Shown here: positions 42,701 to 51,300 of the stretch, one piece after another
Numbering within the stretch: the stretch's first letter is position 1
Layout of the letters: the number at the start of each line of letters is the position of its first letter
Source of the DNA: an uncultured Oscillospiraceae bacterium
Lineage (GTDB): Bacteria > Bacillota > Clostridia > Oscillospirales > Oscillospiraceae
Direction of reading: 5' to 3'
DNA: 58,841 nt
NCBI GenBank assembly: GCA_934622035.1
Contig: CAKTVG010000018.1
Span: 1 to 58,841 of the forward strand
Notes under the pieces: generated by a model
Told to the model about the DNA's origin: nothing
Database searches by the model: none
The model's input: only the letters and a program-made list of their open reading frames with translations
Translations under genes and position numbers: made by a program

Positions 42701-43315
42701 TTAGGTGGAGTGGCGCAGTGTCAGCGGCGCCACTCCAGTTTTATTCTGGATGCGCTCGTGGTTGTAAAAGTGTATGTACCTGTCAATCAGCTCGTCAGCC
42801 TCCTTGAGCGTCCTGGACTTGTGCCGGTAGATGCACTCTGTTTTCAGAATGGAGAAAAAATTTTCTGCCATTGCGTTGTCATAAGGATTTCCTTTCCTTG
42901 ACATGGATGGCGTTATGCCGTAAGATTGTGTTAGCTTGAAATATGCGTTGGAAGTATATTGAAAGCCTTGGCCGCTGTGGAGCTGCAACTCCGCGGCGAC
43001 TTTCTTTTTCTCCTTCTTCATTGCCAGGCGAATCGTATCCAGGACAAGGTTTACTGTCTGCTGGCTTGCCGTCTTGTAAGCTACGATACTGTTGTCATAC
43101 AGATCCCGAATCATGGAAAGGTATAGTACACCTTCCTTGGTTTGAATATAGGAAATATCTGTGACCCACTTTGAATTTGGTCTGTCAGCGTGAAACTGAC
43201 GATTCAATAGGTTTTCGTATCTGTGCATCTGCTGACCGAGGTTTACCCACTTCCTTCGACGGCGGATTTCTGACAGCAAACCATACTTTTTCATTATTCT
43301 CAGAACCGTTTCCAT
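42701..43315 (-). pseudogene. IS3-family OrfB, 5' truncated, catalytic Asp lost
   Basis: 204 aa of the C-terminal part of an IS3-type transposase: RPNSKWVTDISYI with the first Asp, then LQLHSGQGFQYTS where the family has HSDQG, so the second catalytic Asp is replaced by Gly. NPYDNAMAENFFSILKTE carries the final Glu. The N-terminal third is missing. It is the 3' half of an IS copy in the same orientation as the OrfA fragment at 15694. It cannot be active. Confidence 0.85.
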
Positions 43316-43347
43316 TCATAAGGATGTATTTTCTTATGAGAGATTGG

Positions 43348-43385
43348 TCGCAACCTCTGTTATGGAGGCTGCGGCCTTTTCTCTT
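43348..43385 (+). terminator. Hairpin with T-rich tail beside recombinase debris
   Basis: GGTCGCAACCTC and GAGGCTGCGGCC pair (two G-T pairs) around a seven-base loop and are followed by TTTTCTCTTT. It sits 12 bases downstream of the minus-strand recombinase remnant's stop and could serve either strand. Confidence 0.6.
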
Positions 43386-43396
43386 TCTATGGTAGA

Positions 43397-43546
43397 TCAC
43401 GGTCTTGACGATTCTGCGATAGCAAACATCTCCTTTATGGTTACAAGGTCTACAAGTCCGACGCCGGTAAAGTGGATGTCAATGCCCACCCGCTTATGCC
43501 CGTTCACCGTTTCACTGTTGTGAACCTCGATTCGCTTGATGATTCC
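43397..43546 (-). pseudogene. C-terminal remnant of a large serine recombinase
   Basis: A 49-codon open fragment ending at TGA 43397-43399. It reads IIKRIEVHNSETVNGHKR, then VGIDIHFTGVGLVD, and resembles the DUF4368-type C-terminus of Tn4451/Tn6218-like recombinases. No start or catalytic part remains. Confidence 0.5.
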
Positions 43547-43861
43547 GTATCAACATGTAGAACCAAATGTTCCATTTTTGGTACATACTTTGTTGTATTC
43601 TAAATCCGTAGGTAAGCAAATGCTCTCATCCTGCGAAAATACACGGAGGATAGTGAACGGCTATGAATAATTGGAATCGTGAACGAGCTCATCAAACCCA
43701 TTTATAACTTCGAGGTGAGTGAAAATGCGACGAAAAAGCATGAGAAGGGAAAGGAGAAATAAAACCGGGATATTTCCCAAATCCCGAAATAGATCATTAC
43801 GATGCTTATGAAGACCACATTGATTATTGCCTAAAAGGCCGATACAGAGGTGAAAAAGTTC
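43547..43861. other. Decayed mobile-element sequence
   Basis: No intact gene. Two short open pieces can be read on the plus strand: one at 43679-43762 beginning VNELIKPIYNFEVSENA, and one upstream of and overlapping the next gene that contains EIDHYDAYEDHIDYC. They look like fragments of conjugative-element proteins, but no family is recognised. Confidence 0.4.
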
Positions 43862-45658
43862 ATGAAAGATCCGCTTAAAAAAACAGGTGTTCTCGCCCAC
43901 GATATGCTTGCTCAGATCAAACTGATGGAAGAAATGACAGGTATCAGCGCAAAGACGATCCGCTTTGAAGAAATCGATCTTGAGACATTTTTCTACGATG
44001 ATAGCTTCAGAGGGCTTCCGTTCAGCTCCGAATTTTTCAGAAATCTAATCGACGGAATACCGACAGCAAATCTTAGGCTCACGCTTTTAAAGCACGGTGT
44101 AGATAGCAAAACTGCCGTTCAATTGGCCGAAATTGTTCGGGAGGGAACGGCAGAAAGATGCGCGACCGGTAAGCAGGTGTTAAGTCTCCGTAAGCGCAGT
44201 ATTTCTGCGAGGTGCGGTGATTCGGCGGAAGACAGTCAGTTTTTATTCGCCAAATCTTTTGCCGTCGACTATGTGATAAATTTTCTTCGCATGATTTGGT
44301 ACAAAATTTATTATCCTGCCGCATTTTACGCGGCGGTTTTGACGGTGGACGCAACAAATTTCGAGTATACCATCCTTGCAAAGGGGAAGAAGCGTGTGGA
44401 GCTTGTGCTACGCCGCTTTTGCCAAGAACGAGACCAAAACCCAACGTTTGATGATGAGATCGGTGAAGGATCGGAAGAACAAAAGGCTATAATGGAGCTT
44501 GCACTTGAATGCTATGAAAAAGGAATCACATTTCTTTCCCCTGATATCAATATTTCCGATCCGTCCCGCTTTCTTCCGACCGGCGATACGATACGATTAC
44601 CTTTTAACTGTCCCAAAGAAATCGATGAAAACGGCGTGAATGGCATTCTGAAAGAAAGAGAAATAAAGCCATTTGCTTCTTTTCATGATCTCGCTGAACG
44701 GACAAATTCTTCCGCACAATTTCTGGATAAGCTAAAAAGAAATGGTTCCCTTACAATATTTGACGATTCGCCCAAAAGAAATTTTATTAGGCTGAGTGAA
44801 ATTGTCAAAAAGGTAATGGAGGAAGAACTCTTTCTGACGAAAGCAGAAAAGGCAGCCCCCGTTGCCGGTAAAGCCTCCGCAGCCGGAATGACAACGGGGT
44901 TGAAAACACTGGATGATATGCACGTTTCGTTTGTGCCCGGACGGATGTATTTGATTGGCGGACGACCCGGAATTGGTAAAACAGCGCTTCTCATTCAAAT
45001 TGCCATGAATATCGTTTCCTCGACGAGCAAGCCCGTATATATTTGGTCGCTTGAAATGACGTGCGAGCAAATGGTGCGCAGAATGCTTTCGCAAATCGTT
45101 GATGTCAGCCAAAGGACACTGCAGGGCGGAGCTCTATCAGACAAGCAAAAAGCTTTGCTGTATCTTTGCTGGTCGATGATGGATGCTATGCCGATCTATA
45201 TGTGCGATACTACTGCAAGTTTGGAGGAAATTCGCCGTTTTGCTAAAAACGAAGCAGGAAGCGGTGCCTTATTGATCGATTATCTCCAGCTGATAGACGC
45301 ATATGTTGACAGCGGAAATAGCAGAGCTTATGCAAAAGCCTCGGTTCAAAGAACTGCTGAGGTATCATCGGCGCTAAAGCAATTGGCGCAGGAGCTTGGG
45401 ATTCCAATCATTGTATGCTCACAATTGACCAGGGCGCTTGAGCAACGTGCCGATAAGCGACCGACATTGCAGGACCTCCGACAGACCTGTTCAATAGAGC
45501 AAGACCTTGATGGCGTGATTTTTATCTATCGTGATTCTTATTATTCTATTGATGGCGGCGATGAAGCCGAGCTGATCCTTGCGAAGAACAAAAATGGTGA
45601 AACAGGCACCGCATATGTGAAGTTCAACAGTGACAGATTGATCTTTGAAAATAAGTGA
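43862..45658 (+). CDS. Chimeric PolC C-terminal region fused to a DnaB-type helicase domain
   Basis: 598 aa from ATG 43862 (RBS AGAGG; GTG 43850 is less likely). Residues ~1-310 follow the C-terminal part of PolC DNA polymerase III: GVLAHDMLAQIKLMEEMTGI, WYKIYYPAAFYAAVLTVDA, ALECYEKGITFLSPDI, PFNCPKEIDENGVNGI. The palm with its catalytic Asp residues is absent, and KAHAAAYV of PolC is FAKSFAVDYV here. Residues ~345-598 form a DnaB RecA-like ATPase: Walker A GGRPGIGKT (366-374), SLEMTCEQM, Walker B ALLIDYLQLI, and IVCSQLTRALEQRADKRP. The protein might load or act on replication forks, or interfere with the host replisome. It could also be a deletion product. Confidence 0.7.
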   Translation: MKDPLKKTGVLAHDMLAQIKLMEEMTGISAKTIRFEEIDLETFFYDDSFRGLPFSSEFFRNLIDGIPTANLRLTLLKHGVDSKTAVQLAEIVREGTAERCATGKQVLSLRKRSISARCGDSAEDSQFLFAKSFAVDYVINFLRMIWYKIYYPAAFYAAVLTVDATNFEYTILAKGKKRVELVLRRFCQERDQNPTFDDEIGEGSEEQKAIMELALECYEKGITFLSPDINISDPSRFLPTGDTIRLPFNCPKEIDENGVNGILKEREIKPFASFHDLAERTNSSAQFLDKLKRNGSLTIFDDSPKRNFIRLSEIVKKVMEEELFLTKAEKAAPVAGKASAAGMTTGLKTLDDMHVSFVPGRMYLIGGRPGIGKTALLIQIAMNIVSSTSKPVYIWSLEMTCEQMVRRMLSQIVDVSQRTLQGGALSDKQKALLYLCWSMMDAMPIYMCDTTASLEEIRRFAKNEAGSGALLIDYLQLIDAYVDSGNSRAYAKASVQRTAEVSSALKQLAQELGIPIIVCSQLTRALEQRADKRPTLQDLRQTCSIEQDLDGVIFIYRDSYYSIDGGDEAELILAKNKNGETGTAYVKFNSDRLIFENK

Positions 45659-45756
45659 TCCACGCCATTTTAGCGGGGCTTCCGGCTTTGGAAGCTCCGC
45701 TAACTGCAGCCTTGCCAAATGGCGACTGGGGGAAGCGTGGTGCATCGCAACGAAGA

Positions 45757-45787
45757 CGGCAGGGAGAGCGCTCCCTGCCGCCTTTTT
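45757..45787 (+). terminator. Terminator of the polC-dnaB fusion gene
   Basis: CGGCAGGGAG (45757-45766) pairs perfectly with CTCCCTGCCG (45771-45780), followed by CCTTTTT. A second hairpin of AGCGGGGCTTCC type lies at 45671-45701, closer to the stop codon. Confidence 0.8.
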
Positions 45788-45850
45788 CTGAATCGGTATG
45801 CAAAGCATCACTTGCTCAACAGCACGATGTCTCTCGAAAATTTCATCCTT

Positions 45851-46438
45851 TTATGCATTCGGATTCGCACACTCGTGCTTCTGAATGGGGGCGGAACGGT
45901 TACGATTTCCTCCGCCTCCGGGGTTGACCGCTTTCTGAAGTAAGAGCTGAATCTCGCGGCCGCGAATCGGTTCGATCTCGCAGAAGTGGAAGCGGTAAGC
46001 AGCGTTGGGATCGGACATAGACAGCGCGTTGCAGTCCATAAGGGTGTCCATATCGCTGTGGTAGACACGTCCGCCGCTGCACAGCAGCGTTTCCCAATCC
46101 TCTGCGGTGCCGCCGCACCAGTCCGGCAGTTCCCCCTCAAAGAACGGATCGGTCAACAGCTTTGCCGTCGCCTCCGCCATGCTTACCGCAGGGTGATCGG
46201 GCGCGAGCGCCATGCGCCTGCAGTAGCGCGCCAGAGGTTGATATGCGCCGTCCGCAAAAGCATCGTCGAGCGCATCTTGAAGCTCTGTGATTTTTCGCCG
46301 GAAGCTTGCCTTCGCGGCATTGAAAGAATCAAAGATCCATGCGTGGTGCGTCCGCAGCTCCGGAATCAACTCCGAACTGCCGCCCTTGTGTTCAACCTGG
46401 CGGTTTTCCTGCACCAGCAGTGTCATGACGTAAGGCAT
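45851..46438 (-). CDS. Protein of unknown function, end of the WH2 operon
   Basis: 195 aa from ATG 46438 (MPYVMTLLVQENRQVEHKG; GAGGAGGGATGAT before it). It is soluble and mostly helical in the middle (SFNAAKASFRRKITELQDAL). It has an acidic Trp/Cys stretch (PDWCGGTAEDWETLLCSG) and a Gly/Asn-rich end, and no signal peptide. It is the last gene of a minus-strand group with the 360-aa protein and WH2. No family is recognised. Confidence 0.6.
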   Translation of the reverse strand: MPYVMTLLVQENRQVEHKGGSSELIPELRTHHAWIFDSFNAAKASFRRKITELQDALDDAFADGAYQPLARYCRRMALAPDHPAVSMAEATAKLLTDPFFEGELPDWCGGTAEDWETLLCSGGRVYHSDMDTLMDCNALSMSDPNAAYRFHFCEIEPIRGREIQLLLQKAVNPGGGGNRNRSAPIQKHECANPNA

Positions 46439-46498
46439 ATCATCCCTCCTCACAGCGTTGTATTTTTTCGGCGATCCCTGCCGTGGGAGCGTAGTTGT

Positions 46499-46535
46499 GC
46501 TGCTGCGGCGGCGTGTGGCGGATCGCCGCAGCAGC
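46499..46535 (-). terminator. Intercistronic hairpin
   Basis: GCTGCTGCGGCG (46499-46510) and CGCCGCAGCAGC (46524-46535) form a perfect 12-bp stem in the 125-bp gap between the two unknown genes. There is no T-run, so it is likely to modulate rather than end transcription. Confidence 0.6.
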
Positions 46536-46563
46536 CGTGGAAATTTGGCCCGGGCGCAAAGCG

Positions 46564-47646
46564 TCAGCGTTCCTCCTTTTCCTCCGGGTCATTTTTCAAC
46601 CCGGCGAGCGGAAGAATTTCGGAGCAGTAGTCTCGGGGAAACTCCGCTTCGGCGTATTCTTGCGCGCGTATTTGATGGTATGCGCGGACGAGCAGATCGA
46701 CGTCGATCTTTCCCTTGAGGAAATTGCCGAGCGCGATCTGGATGCGCTTTACACCGGTGAGCAGTTCCTCGGGACAATATTCAAGATCCATATAGTTGCT
46801 GTTACTGGTTTCATAGTAAAGGCCGCCATCCTCGTCCTGAAAATACCCGCCTGTACACATATCGGTCGTGTCGCCGCTCTCCTTCAGCCGCGCCTTGTGC
46901 TGCTCGGTCAGCCGGCCGAGTGCGCCTTCATCGCTCATCACAAACGGTCCGGAGCAGAGCGGGCCGAGCCGCGTACGACAGGGGTCATAGACAATGTCGC
47001 CCTTCACAAACGGCGTGGGGAAGTCAAACCAGAGCCATTCAAAAACGTCGTCGATCACCGGCTTCGCTTCCCCCAAAGGTGTGGCGGCGGAGTCGATCTG
47101 CATCGTCTTCAGCTCCGCCGAGAGATACAGCTCCTGACAGCGATGCTCCCCATCTAATTCGAATTTTTGGATGATGACTGCGTCCTGATCGTCATACACC
47201 TCCACGGCTGCCAGCGCCGCAGGGTAAGAGGAATAGAGCGTATCGCTGTAGGAATATCGATCTGAATAACCGCATTCCTCGCGGTAGCTATACTTGACCC
47301 GGTAGACATACGGCCGGCCATTTACGGAGACCGTATCTTCGCAGAACGAACGGATTCGCTCGTTCTCAAGCCGCATATATTCGCGCAGGTAGGCGTGCAG
47401 GCTGGGCAGATCGATCCTGCATCGGCCACGTCTGACTTCGCAGTCCGGCGTGGTTTCGATCAGCTCGTCCCACGCTGCGTGCTTTTCCTCCACGGTCGCA
47501 GAGCGGCACTGATAGATCAGCCACGCTGCCTCCAACGGGCTGCATTCATAGCCGATATCCTGCAGGTGCTTGCGGATGTCCTTTGAATTGACGAATTTGA
47601 GAACATCCATGCTCCCGGCACGGCACGGCGCTTCTTTGATTTCCAT
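46564..47646 (-). CDS. Protein of unknown function, long paralogue of the 172-aa protein
   Basis: 360 aa, RBS AGGAGGAGCAACG. Residues ~50-170 are similar to the protein at 52769-53287: both have TxxEKxxAWxxL, a PD-xxV segment, a (L/H)xxYLRxYM-like helix, then VYRVKYSYREEC or VYLAEYQDAETE followed by a DxYS/DPYLS turn. It is rich in Tyr, Asp and Glu. A C-terminal part with EWLWFDFPTPFVKGDIVYDP and DMCTGGYFQDEDG is not shared. No catalytic motif is recognised. It follows WH2, from which it is separated by a 145-bp MITE-like insertion. Confidence 0.65.
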   Translation of the reverse strand: MEIKEAPCRAGSMDVLKFVNSKDIRKHLQDIGYECSPLEAAWLIYQCRSATVEEKHAAWDELIETTPDCEVRRGRCRIDLPSLHAYLREYMRLENERIRSFCEDTVSVNGRPYVYRVKYSYREECGYSDRYSYSDTLYSSYPAALAAVEVYDDQDAVIIQKFELDGEHRCQELYLSAELKTMQIDSAATPLGEAKPVIDDVFEWLWFDFPTPFVKGDIVYDPCRTRLGPLCSGPFVMSDEGALGRLTEQHKARLKESGDTTDMCTGGYFQDEDGGLYYETSNSNYMDLEYCPEELLTGVKRIQIALGNFLKGKIDVDLLVRAYHQIRAQEYAEAEFPRDYCSEILPLAGLKNDPEEKEER

Positions 47647-47700
47647 TCGTTGCTCCTCCTATCTATTCGTTATCGCTGCGTTTAGCCGATATTCTGCTAT

Positions 47701-47845
47701 GGAACCTCTGAATCAATCGTCTGCGGCGCTCAGCGGGTCTTTTGCCCCAACTGCTTGAAATACGTAAAGGATTCCTGCGATTTCCAAACCTCAATCTGGA
47801 ACAAAATCCCTCGCTGACCACTCTTGCGATTGAATCAGAGGTTCC
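47701..47845. mobile_element. MITE-like element with 19-bp terminal repeats
   Basis: 145 bp bounded by GGAACCTCTGAATCAATCG (47701-47719) and a reverse complement with one mismatch (47827-47845). A four-base target duplication, CTAT, lies at 47697-47700 and 47846-47849. There is no coding capacity. It sits directly after the WH2 stop codon and splits the putative operon without breaking a gene. The ends resemble those of IS5/IS1182-type elements that could move it in trans. Confidence 0.8.
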
Positions 47846-47851
47846 CTATAA

Positions 47852-48907
47852 TTATTGCTCAAACCAACTGCCGAGCTTTGCGTCGGTGCGGATGCCGAGG
47901 TTGGAATTTGCGAGGTTATGCAGAATGCGCCCCAGCGCCTTGCGTTCCAAAACGATCTCATAGGGACGGTCGGCAAGCGCGTTCAGAATTTCCTGCTGCT
48001 TCATCGAATGCCCCTCAGAGGTGCGCTCCTTCAGCAGCAGATAGACAAAAAGCGGCGCCATGCTTTTGCGGGTGTTAACGTTGACGCGGTCGGTGTAAGC
48101 GTCGAGCACATCGTCGGGAAGATAATCCGACAGCTCGCTGCGCAGACGGACAAGGTCGGAGATGTTTTCCGCCCGCACGCCGCAGCGATGCAGCGCCAGC
48201 GTTTCGATCAGCGCAGCGGATTCCCGCTCGATAATGATTTGCGGTGCAGCCAGCTTTTGAAGCATATTCACGCGGCGAACCCGAACGATCAGATTGTAGG
48301 CATCGATGTTGCTGCCCACGCGCTGTTCTGCTTCCCGGATCCGGATGTCATAAAACCGTTGGAGCGCTTTCTTTTCCTCCGGCGAAACGCTGACGTCCAG
48401 ATAATCCCGCAGATAACTGCGCTCGACGTCCGTGAGCGCTTCGCCCTTTCCGCGCTTTTCGCTGAGGATGCGGACATCGTCCACAATATCCACGCACTCG
48501 GAAATGTCTGCTATCCCGCTTTCCCAGTCGTCTGCATTGGAGAACGGGCGCAGGTACGTGTTCCAGAAGCTCCGCTCTGCCTCATTGAGCACGTCAAGCT
48601 GCTCTGCAAGCGGACTGCCCAGCCGATCTTCCTTCGCACGAAGGGCATTGAGCATCGTGACGATCTCATAATACTCCCGCAGGACGCGCTCGTAGTCCGA
48701 ATAGCTCCACTTCATCTTGCAGCGATAGCTGAAGTCCTCCGCGCAGAACGCGGTCGAGGCGTTGAAGCCGGGAACGTAGAGAATCCCGTCCGGGTCCGTG
48801 CGGATGAACATCTGCTCCAGAAATTCCTCCGGCGACAGGCTGCTCCACAAGCCTTCGTTCTTTTCTTCTTTCTCGCGCAGGTTTTTCAGCTCGTCTTCTT
48901 TTGACAT
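47852..48907 (-). CDS. WH2: protein with N-terminal novel domain and C-terminal winged-helix-like domain
   Basis: 351 aa; RBS GAGGAGGG. The N-terminus (FLEQMFIRTDPDGILYVPGF, RCKMKWSYSDYERVLREY) is homologous to that of WH1 at 51882. The last ~75 residues (NTRKSMAPLFVYLLLKE, MKQQEILNALADRPYEIVLE, RKALGRILHNLANSNLGI) form a domain shared with WH1 and WH3 that resembles the helix-turn-helix found ahead of WYL domains. The middle (~100-270) is charged and helical and is unique. Its promoter carries the shared GTCCC-N22-TATNAT pattern. A regulatory or adaptor role is likely; no known family is certain. Confidence 0.75.
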   Translation of the reverse strand: MSKEDELKNLREKEEKNEGLWSSLSPEEFLEQMFIRTDPDGILYVPGFNASTAFCAEDFSYRCKMKWSYSDYERVLREYYEIVTMLNALRAKEDRLGSPLAEQLDVLNEAERSFWNTYLRPFSNADDWESGIADISECVDIVDDVRILSEKRGKGEALTDVERSYLRDYLDVSVSPEEKKALQRFYDIRIREAEQRVGSNIDAYNLIVRVRRVNMLQKLAAPQIIIERESAALIETLALHRCGVRAENISDLVRLRSELSDYLPDDVLDAYTDRVNVNTRKSMAPLFVYLLLKERTSEGHSMKQQEILNALADRPYEIVLERKALGRILHNLANSNLGIRTDAKLGSWFEQ

Positions 48908-48939
48908 AGAAAGCCCTCCTCGATCTCATTTTCATCTGC

Positions 48940-48972
48940 ATGATAACAGATACCCTACGACAAATTCGGGAC
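48940..48972 (-). promoter_or_regulatory. Shared-motif promoter of WH2
   Basis: Minus strand: GTCCC (48968-48972) followed by GAATTTGTC, with TATCAT at 48940-48945. The gap between GTCCC and the -10 element is exactly 22 bases, as at 52638 and 53308. No normal -35 is present at 16-18 bases, so a dedicated activator or sigma factor is suggested. Confidence 0.7.
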
Positions 48973-49000
48973 AATGCGCAGCGGAGACCGCGCTTTTTTA

Positions 49001-51013
49001 TCATGCAAAGCCGATGGTGCGCGGCGGCTGCTTGTGCGCAAGGTCGGGCAGCGCAATGTCGGCGGCGGAGATGGTGGTCACGTCCCTGCTGCTGAGCGCC
49101 TCCACGTCCATTGTAAGCAGACGCGACGCCTGCGCCATCTTGGCGCGCTCGATCACATTGCGGGCAAAGCGGCCGTTGCCGAAGTCACGCTCAGAACGTG
49201 CGGCATCAAAGACATGGTACAGCTTCTCGCAGGCGTCCTCGGAGAGGGTCAAGCCCTTCTTCTTGGCAATCAGCCTTGCGATATCGCACAAATTGCGGGC
49301 ACTATAGTCGGCAAAGGGAACGTGGAAGGCGATGCGGGAGCGCAGGCCGGGGTTCTTCTGCAAAAACTGCTCCATCTTGTCGGGGTAGCCCGCGAAGATG
49401 ACGACCACATCGTCGCGGTGGTTTTCCATCTCCTGCACGATGGTGTTGATCGCCTCGTCGCCGAAGGAGCCGTCGCGGTCGTCCACGAGAGAATAAGCCT
49501 CGTCGATAAACAGAACGCCGCCCCGTGCCTCCATGAATTTCTTCTGAATGATCTGCGCAGTCCAGCCGACGTATTTACCGACCAGATCGCCGCGTCCGCA
49601 TTCAACGATCCTGCCGCGCGACAGCAGACCGTTTTCGCGCATAATGCGTGCGAACAGGCGCGCCACGCTGGTCTTTGCCGTGCCGGGGTTGCCGGTGAAG
49701 ACCATATGCATTGCAGGACGCTCGAGCGTCATGCCCTTGTCCGCAAAAATCTTCTGCGCCTTGTAGTAGTCCAGCGCCTGCCGGATAAGCTTTTTCGCCT
49801 CGTCCAGGCCGATCATCTCCGTCAGCTCGTCATAGGCAGTCCCCTTCGGTGCCGCCTTTGCGACCTCCTTTTTTGCGCTGACGATGTTCTTATACTGGGG
49901 ATAAATCCCTGTTTTGAGCTTGTTGTTGTACCATTCATCGAACAAATTGCGCAGATCGGGCGCGAGATAGCCCTTCTCGTCCTCGAGCTTGGCAAAGAGC
50001 TTTTTGTCCGTGCGGACGCCGACGTCCTTCGCAAGCATTTTCAGAAATCGCTCCGCGCGCTCACCGGAGACGAACTCCTCCTTCAGCTCGACGATGCCGG
50101 TGCTGCCGAGATAGTCGTAGAAAATGTCCCTCACCGTCGTGCATTCGCGCGGCAGACAGAAGACGGTCAGAACCTGATTGCTGTACTTGCGCATGATCTC
50201 GCAGAGCAATTCGATCGTTTCTCTGCCGCAGCTTGCACGATCGTCCTCCTCGGTATCATCGTCCGCGAGGTAGCGCACGACGATCGCGCCGCCGGCGCAG
50301 CTCTTGTAGAACAGGTCGTAGAACATCCGGGAAAAATCCTCGCCCGGCTTGACATCAAGGTAGGCATAGCGCCGGCTGCGCAGCCGACCGTTTTCATACA
50401 GTGCACGCAGCAGAACCTGATACATTCGGTTGCGCGTTTCGCGGTCGTCCGTCTGAATCATATAGTGCACAGGATGCCCGACGCTTCTGTGCTTTGGCGT
50501 TGGGGTATAGATGCGTTCCAGCTCCGGCAGAAAGGCATCGCGTGCAAGAAAGCGCTCTGCTTCTTCACAGAGCTCGCCCTTACTCGCACGATCAAAGACG
50601 CTTTCACCGAACTCAAAGCCGCGGTAGCTGCACAGCCGATCCAAGCCGAATTGCGCCAGCACCCCGTCATCGTCGTCAATATAATCCCTGTGGCTTGCAT
50701 AGCTCAGCATCCGCTTCATATTGCGGAAGGTGATCTCCTCGTGCTTGGTGTCCTTCAGCTCTACGCCGAGCGCACGGAGATAGTCGCCAAGCTGATCGTG
50801 CAGCTTCTCCGCATCGCGGGTGATGACACCGATCGTCAGCGCCGCCTCGTTTGCTTCGGTGACGAAGAAATACGCCTTTTCGCGAAGCTTGCAGTTGAAA
50901 TCGTCGCTGAGAATGTTGATCTTTCTTGCCATTTCCTGCGTGGCGCTACGATTTTCAGTGTCTTCCGCCCACAGTTCATACGCGGCAATGCCGTCAACTC
51001 TGTAAAACTGCAC
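49001..51013 (-). CDS. CbxX/SpoVK-type AAA+ ATPase with a long novel N-terminal region
   Basis: 670 aa from GTG 51013, chosen because AAGGAGG lies eight bases upstream. The C-terminal ~260 residues form a CbxX/CfxQ-SpoVK AAA+ module: MIGLDEAKKLIRQALDYYKA, Walker A GNPGTAKTS (about 440), GRGDLVGKYVGWTA (pore/Walker region), Walker B VLFIDEAYSL, and LRSRIAFHVPF with the Arg finger. Relatives remodel protein complexes, for example Rubisco activase CbbX and the type VII secretion ATPase EccA. The first ~400 residues match nothing I know and may recruit its client. It lies in the operon led by WH1. Confidence 0.88.
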   Translation of the reverse strand: MQFYRVDGIAAYELWAEDTENRSATQEMARKINILSDDFNCKLREKAYFFVTEANEAALTIGVITRDAEKLHDQLGDYLRALGVELKDTKHEEITFRNMKRMLSYASHRDYIDDDDGVLAQFGLDRLCSYRGFEFGESVFDRASKGELCEEAERFLARDAFLPELERIYTPTPKHRSVGHPVHYMIQTDDRETRNRMYQVLLRALYENGRLRSRRYAYLDVKPGEDFSRMFYDLFYKSCAGGAIVVRYLADDDTEEDDRASCGRETIELLCEIMRKYSNQVLTVFCLPRECTTVRDIFYDYLGSTGIVELKEEFVSGERAERFLKMLAKDVGVRTDKKLFAKLEDEKGYLAPDLRNLFDEWYNNKLKTGIYPQYKNIVSAKKEVAKAAPKGTAYDELTEMIGLDEAKKLIRQALDYYKAQKIFADKGMTLERPAMHMVFTGNPGTAKTSVARLFARIMRENGLLSRGRIVECGRGDLVGKYVGWTAQIIQKKFMEARGGVLFIDEAYSLVDDRDGSFGDEAINTIVQEMENHRDDVVVIFAGYPDKMEQFLQKNPGLRSRIAFHVPFADYSARNLCDIARLIAKKKGLTLSEDACEKLYHVFDAARSERDFGNGRFARNVIERAKMAQASRLLTMDVEALSSRDVTTISAADIALPDLAHKQPPRTIGFA

Positions 51014-51067
51014 CCGTATTACCTCCTTCAAGCCTCTGCCGTGAAATCACAATTTCGACTGTTTCTT

Positions 51068-51218
51068 ATACTAGAATCTGTTAAAAAGCTTGAAGAGCTT
51101 TTTATAGCGCCAACGGCGCGTCAGATTCTGCATGAGACGGCGCAGCGTGCATGCGCACGATGCGAGTGTGCGTAGCGCACGGGATTCTTGATTAAATATT
51201 TTAATCAAGAATCAGTAT
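51068..51218. repeat. 151-bp structured repeat, copy 1
   Basis: Nearly identical to 55257-55407 (six differences in 151). It starts ATACTAGAATCTG and ends AGAATCAGTAT. Internal stems include AGAATCTG/CAGATTCT, AAAAAGCT/AGCTTTTT, GCGCC/GGCGC, GTGTGC/GCGCAC and a 14-bp terminal stem starting GATTCTTGATTAAA. It has no ORF. It lies between the AAA+ start and the LRR gene's 3' end. Confidence 0.9.
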
Positions 51219-51237
51219 TACATGATCATGATACAAC

Positions 51238-51267
51238 GCGGGATGCCCCGATTCCGGGACATCCCGC
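51238..51267 (-). terminator. Hairpin after the LRR gene
   Basis: GCGGGATG and CATCCCGC form an eight-base stem with further CCC/GGG pairing inside, 34 bases past the LRR stop on the minus strand. It has no T-run, so it may allow read-through to the AAA+ gene. Confidence 0.55.
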
Positions 51268-51300
51268 GAATATGTCGGAAAAAATATTTACGGCGCGCCG

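Noticed and set aside
47701..47845. MITE as a coding gene fragment
   Set aside because: It has no RBS-led frame, and terminal repeats with target duplication explain it fully.
48974..51175. 733-codon plus-strand open frame
   Set aside because: It mirrors the AAA+ ATPase gene, whose Walker motifs are intact on the minus strand.
51068..51218. 151-bp repeat as a T-box or other known riboswitch
   Set aside because: No T-box consensus is present, and its position downstream of genes in an identical second copy does not fit a leader.
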